This document shows positions 23,869 to 37,913 of a DNA stretch of 64,000 bases, piece after piece. The notes beneath the pieces are model-generated. The model was not told where the DNA came from. It did not search any database and saw only the letters and a program-made list of their open reading frames with translations. The stretch lies in NCBI GenBank assembly GCA_037074705.1, contig JAYJMR010000088.1:1-64000 (forward strand). The letters are read 5' to 3'. The position numbers were made by a program, and so were the translations under genes. Source of the DNA: Zhengitettix transpicula. Taxonomy: Eukaryota; Arthropoda; Insecta; Orthoptera; Tetrigidae. Within the stretch, counting starts at the first letter, position 1; every line of letters begins with the position of its first letter.

Positions 23869-26066
23869 CGTCGTAATATTATGATATATTAATTAATATT
23901 AATAGATTAAGATTTTAGAAGTGCAGGTTTGAGTAATTTATATAAAGAACGAATCATTTATTATGAAATAAGACTTTGTTATTTGAAGATTCTTGGTTGG
24001 TGAAATTCCAAACTTGTCGTCGAAACGTCGAAATATTACGATATATTAATTAATATTAATAGATTAAGATTTTAGAAGTGCAGGTTTGAGTAATTTTTAT
24101 AAAGAACGAGTCATTTATTATGAAATAAGACTTTGTTATTTGAAGATTCTTGGTTGGTGAAATTCCAAACTTGTCGTCGAAACGTCGAAATATTACGATA
24201 TATTAATTAATATTAATGGATTAAGATTTTAGAAGTGCAGGTTTGAGTAATTTTTATAAAGAACGAGTCATTTATTATGAAATAAGACTTTGTTATTTGA
24301 AGATTCTTGGTTGGTGAAATTCCAAACTTGTCGTCGAAACGTCGAAATATTATGATATATTAATTAGTATTAATAGATTAAGATTTTAGAAGTGCTGGTT
24401 TGAGTAATTTTTATAAAGAACGAGTCATTTATTATGAAATAAGACTTTGTTATTTGAAGATTCTTGGTTGGTGAAATTCCAAACTTGTCGTCGAAACGTC
24501 GAAATATTGGGATATATTAATTAATATTAATAGATTAAGATTTTAAAAGTGCAGGTTTGACTAATTTTTATAAAGAACGAGTCATTTATTATGAAATAAG
24601 ACTTTGTTATTTGAAGATTCTTGGTTGGTGAAATTCCAAACTTGTCGTCGAAACGTCGAAATATTACGATATAATAATTAATATTAATGGATTAAGATTT
24701 TAGAAGTGCAGGTTTGAGTAATTTTTATAAAGAACGAGTCATTTATTATGAAATAAGACTTTGTTATTTGAAGATTCTTGGTTGGTGAAATTCCAAACTT
24801 GTCGTCGAAACGTCGAAATATTACGATATATTAATTAATATTAATGGATTAAGATTTTAGAAGTGCAGGTTTGAGTAATTTTTATAAAGAACGAGTCATT
24901 TATTATGAAATAAGACTTTGTTATTTGAAGATTCTTGGTTGGTGAAATTCCAAACTTGTCGTCGAAACGTCGTAATATTATGATATATTAATTAATATTA
25001 ATAGATTAAGATTTTAGAAGTGCAGGTTTGAGTAATTTTTATAAAGAACGAATCATTTATTATGAAATAAGACTTTGTTATTTGAAGATTCTTGGTTGGT
25101 GAAATTCCAAACTTGTCGTCGAAACGTCGAAATATTACGATATATTAATTAATATTAATAGATTAAGATTTTAGAAGTGCAGGTTTGAGTAATTTTTATA
25201 AAGAACGAGTCATTTATTATGAAATAAGACTTTGTTATTTGAAGATTCTTGGTTGGTGAAATTCCAAACTTGTCGTCGAAACGTCGAAATATTACGATAT
25301 ATTAATTAATATTAATGGATTAAGATTTTAGAAGTGCAGGTTTGAGTAATTTTAATAAAGAACGAGTCATTTATTATGAAATAAGACTTTATTATTTGAA
25401 GATTCTTGGTTGGTGAAATTCCAAACTTGTCGTCGAAACGTCGAAATATTATGATATATTAATTAGTATTAATAGATTAAGATTTTAGAAGTGCTGGTTT
25501 GAGTAATTTTTATAAAGAACGAGTCATTTATTATGAAATAAGACTTTGTTATTTGAAGATTCTTGGTTGGTGAAATTCCAAACTTGTCGTCGAAACGTCG
25601 AAATATTGGGATATATTAATTAATATTAATAGATTAAGATTTTAAAAGTGCAGGTTTGACTAATTTTTATAAAGAACGAGTCATTTATTATGAAATAAGA
25701 CTTTGTTATTTGAAGATTCTTGGTTGGTGAAATTCCAAACTTGTCGTCGAAACGTCGAAATATTACGATATATTAATTAATATTAATGGATTAAGATTTT
25801 AGAAGTGCAGGTTTGAGTAATTTTTATAAAGAACGAGTCATTTATTATGAAATAAGACTTTGTTATTTGAAGATTCTTGGTTGGTGAAATTCCAAACTTG
25901 TCGTCGAAACGTCGAAATATTACGATATATTAATTAATATTAATGGAATAAGATTTTAGAAGTGCAGGTTTCAGTAATTTTTATAAAGAACGAGTCATTT
26001 ATTATGAAATAAGACTTTGTTATTTGAAGATTCTTGGTTTGGTGAAATTCCAAACTTGTCGTCGAA
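23869..26066 (+). repeat. Two tandem 7-monomer units (1099 bp each)
   Basis: The units are 23869-24967 and 24968-26066. Each holds, in order: the TAATATTATGAT monomer ending AACGAATC; an ACG monomer with AATAG; an ACG monomer with AATGG; an ATG-triplet monomer with ATTAGTATT; a GGG-triplet monomer with TTAAAAGTGCAGGTTTGACT; and two ACG monomers. Both the TAATATT landmark and the GGG landmark (24501/25600) are spaced by exactly 1099 bp, which is 7 x 157. Differences are few (ATAATAATT at 24671; TTTTAATAAAG at 25351; GGAATAAG at 25944). Confidence 0.87.
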
Positions 26067-29000
26067 ACGTCGAAATATTACGATATATTAATTAATATTA
26101 ATGGATTAAGATTTTAGAAGTGCAGGTTGAGTAATTTTTATAAAGAACGAGTCATTTATTATGAAATAAGACTTTGTTATTTGAAGATACTTGGTTGGTG
26201 AAATTCCAAACTTGTCGTCGAAACGTCGAAATATTACGATATATTAATTAATATTAATAGATTAAGATTTTAGAAGTGCAGGTTTGACTAATTTTTAAAA
26301 AGAACGAGTCATTTATTATGAAATAAGACTTTGTTATTTGAAGATTCTTGGTTGGTGAAATTCCAAACTTGTCGTCGAAACGTCGAAAAATTACGATATA
26401 TTAATTAATATTAATAGATTAAGATTTTAGAAGTGCAGGTTTGAGTAATTTTTATAAAGAACGAGTCATTTATTATGAAATAAGACTTTGTTATTTGAAG
26501 ATTCTTGGTTGGTGAAATTCCAAACTTGTCGTCGAAACGTCGAAATATTACGATATATTAATTAATATTAATGGATTAAGATTTTAGAAGTGCAGGTTTG
26601 AGTAATTTTTATAAAGAACGAGTCATTTATTATGAAATAAGACTTTGTCATTTGAAGATTCTTGGTTGGTGAAATTCCAAACTTGTCGTCGAAACGTCGA
26701 AATATTACGATATATTAATTAATATTAATGGATTAAGATTTTAGAAGTGCAGGTTTGAGTAATTTTTATAAAGAACGAGTCATTTATTATGAAATAAGAC
26801 TTTGTTATTTGAAGATTCTTGGTTGGTGAAATTCCAACTTGTCGTCGAAACGTCGAAATATTACGATATATTAATTAATATTAATGGATTAAGATTTTAG
26901 AAGTGCAGGTTTTGAGTAATTTTTATAAAGAACGAGTCATTTATTATGAAATAAGTCTTTGTTATTTGAAGATTCTTGGTTGGTGAAATTCCAAACTTGT
27001 CGTCGAAACGTCGAAATATTGCGATATATTAATAATTATTAATGGATTAAGATTTTAGAAGTGCTGGTTTGAGTAATTTTTATAAAGAACGAGTCATTTA
27101 TTATGAAATAAGACTTTGTTATTTGAAGATTCTTGGTTGGTGAAATTCCAAACTTGTCGTCGAAACGTCAAAATATTACGATATATTAATTAATATTAAT
27201 GGATTAAGATTTTAGAAGTGCAGGTTTGAGTAATTTTTATAAAGAACGAGTCATTTATTATGAAATAAGACTTTGTTATTTGAAGATTCTTGGTTGGTGA
27301 AATTCCAAACTTGTCGTCGAAACGTCGAAATATTACGATATATTAATTAATATTAATGGATTAAGATTTTAGAAGTGCTGGTTTGAGTAATTTTTATAAA
27401 GAACGAGTCATTTATTATGAAATAAGACTTTGTTATTTGAAGATTCTTGGTTGGTGAAATTCCAAACTTGTCGTCGAAACGTCGAAATATTACGATATAT
27501 TAATTAATATTAATGGATTAAGATTTTAAAAGTGCTGGTTTGAGTAATTTTTATAAAGAACGAGTCATTTATTATGAAATAAGACTTTGTTATTTGAAGA
27601 TTCTTGGTTGGTGAAATTCCAAACTTGTCGTCGAAACGTCGAAATATTACGATATATTAATTAATATTAATGGATTAAGATTTTAGAAGTGCAGGTCTTG
27701 AGTAATTTTTATAAAGAACGAGTCATTTATTATGAAATAAGACTTTGTTATTTTAAGATTCTTGGTTGGTGAAATTCCAAACTTGTCGTCGAAACGTCGA
27801 AATATTACGATATATTAAATAATATTAATGGATTAAGATTTTAGAAGTGCAGGTTTGAGTAATTTTTATAAAGAACGAGTCATTTATTATGAAATAAGAC
27901 TTTGTTATTTGAAGATTCTTGGTTGGTGAAATTCCAAACTTGTCGTCGAAACGTCGAAATATTACGATATATTAATTAATATTAATGGATTAAGATTTTA
28001 GAAGTGCAGGTTTGAGTAATTTTTATAAAGAACGAGTCATTTATTATGAAATAAGACTTTGTTATTTGAAGATTCTTGTTTGGTGAAATTCCAAACTTGT
28101 CGTCGAAACGTCGAAATATTATGATATATTAATTAATATTAATAGATTAAGATTTTAGAAGTGCAGGTTTGAGTAATTTTTATAAAGAACGAATCATTTA
28201 TTATGAAATAAGACTTTGTTATTTGAAGATTCTTGGTTGGTGAAATTCCAAACTTGTCGTCGAAACGTCGAAATATTACGATATATTAAATAATATTAAT
28301 GGATTAAGATTTTAGAAGTGCAGGTTTGAGTAATTTTTATAAAGAACGAGTCATTTATTATGAAATAAGACTTTGTTATTTGAAGATTCTTGGTTGGTGA
28401 AATTCCAAACTTGTCGTCGAAACGTCGAAATATTACGATATATTAATTAATATTAATGAATTAAGATTTTAGAAGTGCAGGTTTGAGTAATTTTTATAAA
28501 GAACGAGTCATTTATTATGAAATAAGACTTTGTTATTTGAAGATTCTTGGTTGGTGAAATTCCAAACTTGTCGTCGAAACGTCGAAATATTACGATATAT
28601 TAATTAATATTAATAGATTAAGATTTTAGAAGTGCAGGTTTGAGTAATTTTTATAAAGAACGAGTCATTTATTATGAAATAAGACTTTGTTATTTGAAGA
28701 TTCTTGGTTGGTGAAATTCCAAACTTGTCGTCGAAACGTCGAAATATTACGATATATTAATTAATATTAATGGATTAAGATTTTAGAAGTGCAGGTTTGA
28801 GTAATTTTTATAAAGAACGAGTCGTTTTATTATGAAATAAGACTTTGTTATTTGAAGATTCTTGGTTGGTGAAATTCCAAACTTGTCGTCGAAACGTCGA
28901 AATATTATGATATATTAATTAGTATTAATAGATTAAGATTTTAGAAGTGCTGGTTTGAGTAATTTTTATAAAGAACGAGTCATTTATTATGAAATAAGAC

Positions 29001-32000
29001 TTTGTTATTTGAAGATTCTTGGTTGGTGAAATTCCAAACTTGTCGTCGAAACGTCGAAATATTGGGATATATTAATTAATATTAATAGATTAAGATTTTA
29101 AAAGTGCAGGTTTGACTAATTTTTATAAAGAACGAGTCATTTATTATGAAATAAGACTTTGTTATTTGAAGATTCTTGGTTGGTGAAATTCCAAACTTGT
29201 CGTCGAAACGTCGAAATATTACGATATATTAATTAATATTAATGGATTAAGATTTTAGAAGTGCAGGTTTGAGTAATTTTTATAAAGAACGAGTCATTTA
29301 TTATGAAATAAGACTTTGTTATTTGAAGATACTTGGTTGGTGAAATTCCAAACTTGTCGTCGAAACGTCGAAATATTACGATATATTAATTAATATTAAT
29401 GGAATAAGATTTTAGAAGTGCAGGTTTGAGTAATTTTTATAAAGAACGAGTCATTTATTATGAAATAAGACTTTGTTATTTGAAGATTCTTGGTTGGTGA
29501 AATTCCAAACTTGTCGTCGAAACGTCGAAATATTTTGATATATTAATTAATATTAATGGATTAAGATTTTAGAAGTGCAGGTTTGAGTAATTTTTATAAG
29601 GAACGAGTCATTTATTATGAAATAAGACTTTGTTATTTGAAGATTCTTGGTTGGTGAAATTCCAAACTTGTCGTCGAAACGTCGAAATATTACGATATAT
29701 TAATTAATATTAATAGATTAAGATTTTAGAAGTGCAGGTTTGACTAATTTTTAAAAAGAACGAGTCATTTATTATGAAATAAGACTTTGTTATTTGAAGA
29801 TTCTTGGTTGGTGAAATTCCAAACTTGTCGTCGAAACGTCGAAATATTACGATATATTAATTAATATTAATAGATTAAGATTTTAGAAGTGCAGGTTTGA
29901 GTAATTTTTATAAAGAACGAGTCATTTATTATGAAATAAGACTTTGTTATTTGAAGATTCTTGGTTGGTGAAATTCCAAACTTGTCGTCGAAACGTCGAA
30001 ATATTACGATATATTAATTAATATTAATAGATAAAGATTTTAGAAGTGCAGGTTTGAGTAATTTTTATAAAGAACGAGTCATTTATTATGAAATAAGACT
30101 TTGTTATTTGAAGATTCTTGGTTGGTGAAATTCCAAACTTGTCGTCGAAACGTCGAAATATTGGATATATTAATTAATATTAATAGATAAAGATTTTAGA
30201 AGTGCAGGTTTGAGTAATTTTTATAAAGAACGAGTCATTTATTATGAAATAAGACTTTGTTATTTGAAGATTCTTGGTTGGTGAAATTCCAAACTTTTCG
30301 TCGAAACGTCGAAATATTACGATATATTAATTAATATTAATGGATTAAGATTTTAGAAGTGCTGGTTTGAGTAATTTTAATAAAGAACGAGTCATTTATT
30401 ATGAAATAAGACTTTGTTATTTGAAGATTCTTGGTTGGTGAAATTCCAAACTTGTCGTCGAAACGTCGAAATATTACGATATATTAATTAATATTAATGG
30501 ATTAAGATTTTAGAAGTGCAGGTTTGAGTAATTTTTATAAAGAACGAGTCATTTAATATGAAATAAGACTTTGTTATTTGAAGATTCTTGGTTGGTGAAA
30601 TTCAAACTTGTCGTCGAAACGTCGAAATATTACGATATATTAATTAATATTAATGGATTAAGATTTTAGACGTGCAGGTTTGAGTAATTTTTATAAAGAA
30701 CGAGTCATTTATTATGAAATAAGACTTTGTTATTTGAAGATTCTTGGTTGGTGAAATTCCAAACTTGTCGTCGAAACGTCGAAATATTGGGATATATTAA
30801 TTAATATTAATAGATTAAGATTTTAGAAGTGCAGGTTTGAGTAATTTTTATAAAGAACGAGTCATTTATTAGGAAATAAGACTTTGTTATTTGAAGATTC
30901 TTGGTTGGTGAAATTCCAAACTTGTCGTCGAAACGTCGAAATATTGGGATATATTAATTAATATTAATAGATTAAGATTTTAGAAGTGCAGGTTTGAGTA
31001 ATTTTTATAAAGAACGAGTCAATTATTATGAAATAAGACTTTGTTATTTGAAGATTCTTGGTTGGTGAAATTCCAAACTTTTCGTCGAAACGTCGAAATA
31101 TTACGATATATTAATTAATATTAATGGATTAAGATTTTAGAAGTGCTGGTTTGAGTAATTTTTATAAAGAACGAGTCATTTATTATGAAATAAGACTTTG
31201 TTATTTGAAGATTCTTGGTTGGTGAAATTCCAAACTTGTCGTCGAAACGTCGAAATATTACGATATATTAATTAATATTAATGGATTAAGATTTTAGAAG
31301 TGCAGGTTTGAGTAATTTTTATAAAGAACGAGTCATTTATTATGAAATAAGACTTTGTTATTTGAAGATTCTTGGTTGGTGAAATTCCAAACTTGTCGTC
31401 GAAACGTCGAAATATTACGACATATTAAATAATATTAATGGATTAAAATTTTAGAAGTGCAGGTTTGAGTAATTTTTATAAAGAACGAGTCATTTATTAT
31501 GAAATAAGACTTTGTTATTTGAAGATTCTTGGTTGGTGAAATTCCAAACTTGTCGTCGAAACGTCGAAATATTACGATATATTAATTAATATTAATGGAT
31601 TAAGATTTTAGAAGTGCAGGTTTGAGTAATTTTTATAAAGAACGAGTCATTTATTATGAAATAAGACTTTGTTATTTGAAGATTCTTGGTTGGTGAAATT
31701 CCAAACTTGTCGTCGAAACGTCGAAATATTGGGATATATTAATTAATATTAATAGATTAAGATTTTAGAAGTGCAGTTTTGAGTAATTTTTATAAAGAAC
31801 GTGTCATTTATTATGAAATAAGACTTTGTTATTTGAAGATTCTTGGTTGGTGAAATTCCAAACTTGTCGTCGAAACGTCGAAATATTACGATATATTAAT
31901 TAATATTAATGGATTAAGATTTTAGAAGTGCAGGTTTGAGTAATTTTTATAAAGAACGAGTCATTTATTATGAAATAAGACTTTGTTATTTGAAGATTCT

Positions 32001-34616
32001 TGGTTGGTGAAATTCCAAACTTGTCGTCGAAACGTCGAAATATTGGGATATATTAATTAATATTAATAGATTAAGATTTTAGAAGTGCAGGTTTGAGTAA
32101 TTTTTATAAAGAACGAGTCATTTATTATGAAATAAGACTTTGTTATTTGAAGATTCTTGGTTGGTGAAATTCCAAACTTGTCGTCGAAACGTCGAAATAT
32201 TGGGATATATTAATTAATATTAATAGATTAAGATTTTAGAAGTGCAGGTTTTGAGTAATTTTTATAAAGAACGAGTCATTTATTATGAATAAGACTTTGT
32301 TATTTGAAGATTCTTAATTGGTGAAATTCCAAACTTTTTGTCGAAACGTCGAAATATTACGATATATTAATTAATATTAATGGATTAAGATTTTAGAAGT
32401 GCAGGTTTGAGTAATTTTTATAAAGAACGAGTCATTTATTATGAAATAAGACTTTGTTATTTGAAGATTCTTTGTTGGTGAAATTACAAACTTGTCGTCG
32501 AAACGTCGAAATATTGGATATATTAATTAATATTAATAGATTAAGATTTTAGAAGTGCAGGTTTGAGTAATTTTTATAAAGAACGAGTCATTTATTATGA
32601 AATAAGACTTTGTTATTTGAAGATTCTTGGTTGGTGAAATTCCAAACTTTTGGTGGAAACGTCGAAATATTACGATATATTAATTAATATTAATGGATTA
32701 AGATTTTAGAAGTGCTGGTTTGAGTAATTTTAATAAAGAACGAGTCATTTATTATGAAATAAGACTTTGTTATTTGAAGATTCTTGGTTGGTGAAATTCC
32801 AAACTTGTCGTCGAAACGTCGAAATATTACGATATATTAATTAATATTAATGGATTAAGATTTTAGAAGTGCAGGTTTGAGTAATTTTTATAAAGAACGA
32901 GTCATTTATTATGAAATAAGACTTTGTTATTTGAAGATTCTTGGTTGGTGAAATTCCAAACTTGTCGTCGAAACGTCGAAATATTGGGATATATTAATTA
33001 ATATTAATAGATTAAGATTTTAGAAGTGCAGGTTTGAGTAATTTTTATAAAGAACGAGTCATTTATTATGAAATAAGACTTTGTTATTTGAAGATTCTTG
33101 GTTGGTGAAATTCCAAACTTGTCGTCGAAACGTCGAAATATTACGATATATTAATTAATATTAATGGATTAAGATTTTAGAAGTGCTGGTTTGAGTAATT
33201 TTTATAAAGAACGAGTCATTTATTATGAAATAAGACTTTGTTATTTGAAGATTCTTGGTTGGTGAAATTTTAAACTTGTCGTCGAAACGTCGAAATATTA
33301 CGATATATTAATTAATATTAATGGATTAAGATTTTAGAAGTGCAGGTTTGAGTAATTTTTATAAAGAACGAGTCATTTATTATGAAATAAGACTTTGTTA
33401 TTTGAAGATTCTTGGTTGGTGAAATTCCAAACTTGTCGTCGAAACGTCGAAATATTACGATATATTAAATAATATTAATGGATTAAGATTTTAGAAGTGC
33501 AGGTTTGCGTCGAAATATTACGATATATTAAATAATATTAATGGATTAAGATTTAGAAGTGCAGGTTTGAGTAATTTTCATAAAGAACGAGTCATTTATT
33601 ATGAAATAAGACTTTGTTATTTGAAGATTCTTGGTTGGTGAAATTCCAAACTTGTCGTCGAAACGTCGAAATATTACGATATATTAATTAATATTAATTG
33701 ATTAAGATTTTAGAAGTGCAGGTGTGAGTAATTTTTATAAAGAACGAGTCATTTATTATGAAATAAGACTTTGTTATTTGAAGATTCTTGGTTGGTGAAA
33801 TTCCAAACTTGTCGTCGAAACGTCGAAATATTACGATATATTAATTAATATTAATGGATTAAGATTTTAGAAGTGCAGGTTTGAGTAATTTTTATAAAGA
33901 ACGAGTCATTTATTATGAAATATGACTTTGTTAATTTAATGATTCTTGCTTGGTGAAATTCCAAACTTGTCGTCGAAACGTCGAAATATTACGATATATT
34001 AATTAATATTAATGGATTAAGATTTTAGAAGTGCAGGTTTGAGTAATTTTTATAAAGAACGAGTCATTTATTATGAAAATAAGACTTTGTTATTTGAAGA
34101 TTCTTGGTTGGTGAAATTCCAAACTTGTCGTCGAAACGTCGAAATATTACGATATATTAATTAATATTAATGGATTAAGATTTTAGAAGTGCAGGTTTGA
34201 GTAATTTTTATAAAGAACGAGTCATATATTATGAAATAAGACTTTGTTATTTGAAGATTCTTGGTTGGTGAAATTCCAAACTTGTCGTCGAAACGTCGAA
34301 ATATTACGATATATTAATTAATATTAATAGATTAAGATTTTAGAAGTGCAGGTTTGAGTAATTTTTATAAAGAACGAGTCATTTATTATGAAATAAGACT
34401 TTGTTATTTGAAGATTCTTGGTTGGTGAAATTCCAAACTTGTCGTCGAAAGGTCAAAATATTACGATATATTAATTAATATTAATGGATTAAGATTTTAG
34501 AAGTGCAGGTTTGAGTAATTTTTATAAAGAACGAGTCATTTATTATGAAATAAGACTTTGTTATTTGAAGATTCTTGGTTGGTGAAATTCCAAACTTGTC
34601 GTCGAAACGTCGAAAT
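26067..34616 (+). repeat. Mixed monomers without a clear higher-order period
   Basis: The stretch is the same satellite throughout. The ATTAGTATT then GGG/GACTAATTTTTATAAAG pair recurs at about 28.9-29.1 kb, 22 monomers after 25.6 kb. GACTAATTTTTAAAAAG monomers lie at 26286 and 29742, also 22 monomers apart. GGG-triplet monomers are frequent between 30.8 and 33.0 kb. A CTTTTCGTCG variant is found at 30294 and 31078 (five monomers apart), with related forms near 32335 and 32648. A 63-bp stub monomer sits at about 33507. No consistent block length spans the region. Confidence 0.8.
33508..33509 (+). other. Deletion junction: 63-bp stub monomer
   Basis: GCAGGTTTG is joined directly to CGTCGAAATATT. 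The TATATTAAAT landmark repeats after only 63 bp (33461 to 33524), so 94 bp of a monomer are missing: everything from the AT-rich tail through the first 8-mer copy. Both sides carry the TTAAATAATATT variant, which suggests the break lies between two sister copies of one monomer type. Confidence 0.85.
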
Positions 34617-37600
34617 ATTTTGATATATTAATTAATATTAATAGATTAAGATTTTAGAAGTGCTGGTTTGAGTAATTTTTTATAAAGATCGAGTCATTTA
34701 TTATGAAATAAGACTTTGTTATTTGAAGATTCTTGGTTGGTGAAATTCCAACTTGTCGTCGAAACGTCGAAATATTATGATATATTAATTAATATTAATA
34801 GATTAAGATTTTAGAAGTGCTGGTTTGAGTAATTTTTATAAAGAACGAGTCATTTATTATGAAATAAGACTTTGTTATTTGAAGATTCTTGGTTGGTGAA
34901 ATTCCAAACTTGTCGTCGAAACGTCGAAATATTACGATATATTAATTAATATTAATAGATTAAGATTTTAGAAGTGCTGGTTTGAGTAATTTTTATAAAG
35001 AACGAGTCATTTATTATGAAATAAGTCTTTGTTATGTGAAGATTTCTTTGTTGGTGAAATTCCAAACTTGTCGTCGAAACGTCGAAATATTTTGATATAT
35101 TAATTAATATTAATAGATTAAGATTTTAGAAGTGCTGGTTTGAGTAATTTTTATAAAGAACGAGTCATTTATTATGAAATAAGACTTTGTTATTTGAAGA
35201 TTCTTGGTTGGTGAAATTCCAAACTTGTCGTCGAAACGTCGAAATATTATGATATATTAATTAATATTAATAGATTAAGATTTTAGAAGTGCAGGTTTGA
35301 GTAATTTTTATAAAGAACGAATCATTTATTATGAAATAAGACTTTGTTATTTGAAGATTCTTGGTTGGTGAAATTCCAAACTTGTCGTCGAAACGTCGAA
35401 ATATTATGATATATTAATTAGTATTAATAGATTAAGAATTTAGAAGTGCTGGTTTGAGTAATTTTTATAAAGAACGAGTCATTTATTATGAAATAAGACT
35501 TTGTTATTTGAAGATTCTTGGTTGGTGAAATTCCAAACTTGTCGTCGAAACGTCGAAATATTGGATATATTAATTAATATTAATAGATTAAGATTTTAAA
35601 AGTGCAGGTTTAACTAATTTTTATAAGAACGAGTCATTTATTATGAAATAAGACTTTGTTATTTGAAGATTCTTGGTTGGTGAAATTCCAAACTTGTCGT
35701 CGAAACGTCGAAATATTACGATATATTAATTAATATTAATGGATTAAGATTTTAGAAGTGCAGGTTTGAGTAATTTTTATAAAGAACGAGTCATTTATTA
35801 TGAAATAAGACTTTGTTATTTGAAGATTCTTGGTTGGTGAAATTCCAAACTTGTCGTCGAAACGTCGAAATATTACGATATATTAATTAATATTAATAGA
35901 TTAAGAATTTAGAAGTGCAGGTTTGAGTAATTTTTATAAAGAACGAATCATTTATTATGAAATAAGACTTTGTTATTTGAAGATTCTTGGTTGGTGAAAT
36001 TCCAAACTTGTCGTCGAAACGTCGAAATATTATGATATATTAATTAATATTAATAGATTAAGATTTTAGAAGTGCAGGTTTGACTAATTTTTAAAAAGAA
36101 CGAGTCATTTATTATGAAATAAGACTTTGTTATTTGAAGATTCTTGGTTGGTGAAATTCCAAACTTGTCGTCGAAACGTCGAAATATTTTGATATATTAA
36201 TTAATATTAATAGATTAAGATTTTAGAAGTGCTGGTTTGAGTAATTTTTTATAAAGAATGAGTCATTTATTATGAAATAAGACTTTGTTATTTGAAGATT
36301 CTTGGTTGGTGAAATTCCAAACTTGTCGTCGAAACGTCGAAATATTACGATATATTAATTAATATTAATGGATTAAGATTTTAGAAGTGCAGGTTTGAGT
36401 AATTTTTATAAAGAACGAGTCATTTATTATGAAATAAGACTTTGTTATTTGAAGATTCTTGGTTGGTGAAATTCCAAACTTGTCGTCGAAACGTCGAAAT
36501 ATTTTGATATATTAATTAATATTAATAGATTAAGATTTTAGAAGTGCTGGTTTGAGTAATTTTTATAAAGAACGAGTCATTTATTATAAAATAAGACTTT
36601 GTTATTTGAAGATTCTTGGTTGGTGAAATTCCAAACTTGTCGTCGAAACGTCGAAATATTACGATATATTAATTAATATTAATGGATTAAGATTTTAGAA
36701 GTGCAGGTTTGAGTAATTTTTATAAAGAACGAGTCATTTATTATGAAATAAGACTTTGTTATTTGAAGATTCTTGGTTGGTGAAATTCCAAACTTGTCGT
36801 CGAAACGTCGAAATATTACGATATATTAATTAATATTAATGGATTAAGATTTTAGAAGTGCAGGTTTGAGTAATTTTTATAAAGAACGAGTCATTTATTA
36901 TGAAATAAGACTTTGTTATTTGAAGAATCTTGGTTGGTGAAATTCCAAACTTGTCGTCGAAACGTCGAAATATTACGATATATTAATTAATATTAATAGA
37001 TTAAGATTTTAGAAGTGCAGGTTTGAGTAATTTTTATAAAGAACGAGTCATTTATTATGAAATAAGACTTTGTTATTTGAAGATTCTTGGTTGGTGAAAT
37101 TCCAAACTTGTCGTCGAAAGGTCAAAATATTACGATATATTAATTAATATTAATGGATTAAGATTTTAGAAGTGCAGGTTTGAGTAATTTTTATAAAGAA
37201 CGAGTCATTTATTATGAAATAAGACTTTGTTATTTGAAGATTCTTGGTTGGTGAAATTCCAAACTTGTAGTCGAAACGTCGAAATATTACGATATATTAA
37301 TTAATATTAATGGATTAAGATTTTAGAAGTGCAGGTTTGAGTAATTTTTATAAAGAACGAGTCATTTATTATGAAATAAGACTTTGTTATTTGAAGATTC
37401 TTGGTTGGTGAAATTCCAAACTTGTCGTCGAAACGTCGAAATATTGGGATATATTAATTAATATTAATAGATTAAGATTTTAGAAGTGCTGGTTTGAGTA
37501 ATTTTTATAAAGAACAAGTCATTTATTATGAAATAAGACTTTGTTATTTGAAGATTCTTGGATGGTGAAATTCCAAACTTGTCGTCGAAACGTCGAAATA

Positions 37601-37913
37601 TTACGATATATTAATTAATATTAATGGATTAAGATTGTAGAAGTGCTGGTTTGAGTAATTTTTATAAAGAACGAGTCATTTATTATGAAATAAGACTTTG
37701 TTATTTGAAGATTCTTGGTTGGTGAAATTCCAAACTTGTCGTCGAAACGTCGAAATATTACGATATATTAATTAATATTAATGGATTAAGATTTTAGAAG
37801 TGCAGGTTTGAGTAATTTTTATAAAGAACGAGTCATTTATTATGAAATAAGACTTTGTTATTTGAAGATTCTTGGTTGGTGAAATTCCAAACTTGTCGTC
37901 GAAACGTCGAAAT
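34617..37913 (+). repeat. 21-monomer higher-order repeat, copy D1 (3297 bp)
   Basis: TTG-triplet monomers mark the block. Those at 34617, 35089, 36186 and 36501 correspond to 37914, 38384, 39478 and 39792, at offsets of 3297 falling to 3291 bp. Other shared marks are the ATTAGTATT monomer with AAGAATTT (35411/38705), the GGG monomer with AAAAGTGCAG or AAAATGCAG (35567/38853), GACTAATTTTTAAAAAG (36082/39375) and TTATTATAAAATAAG (36581/39872). One monomer near 35025-35055 is oddly altered (AAGTCTTTGTTATGTGAAG, then TTTCTTTG). D1 also holds a GGTCAAAATATT monomer at 37120 that has a partner exactly 17 monomers earlier, at 34451. Confidence 0.85.
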
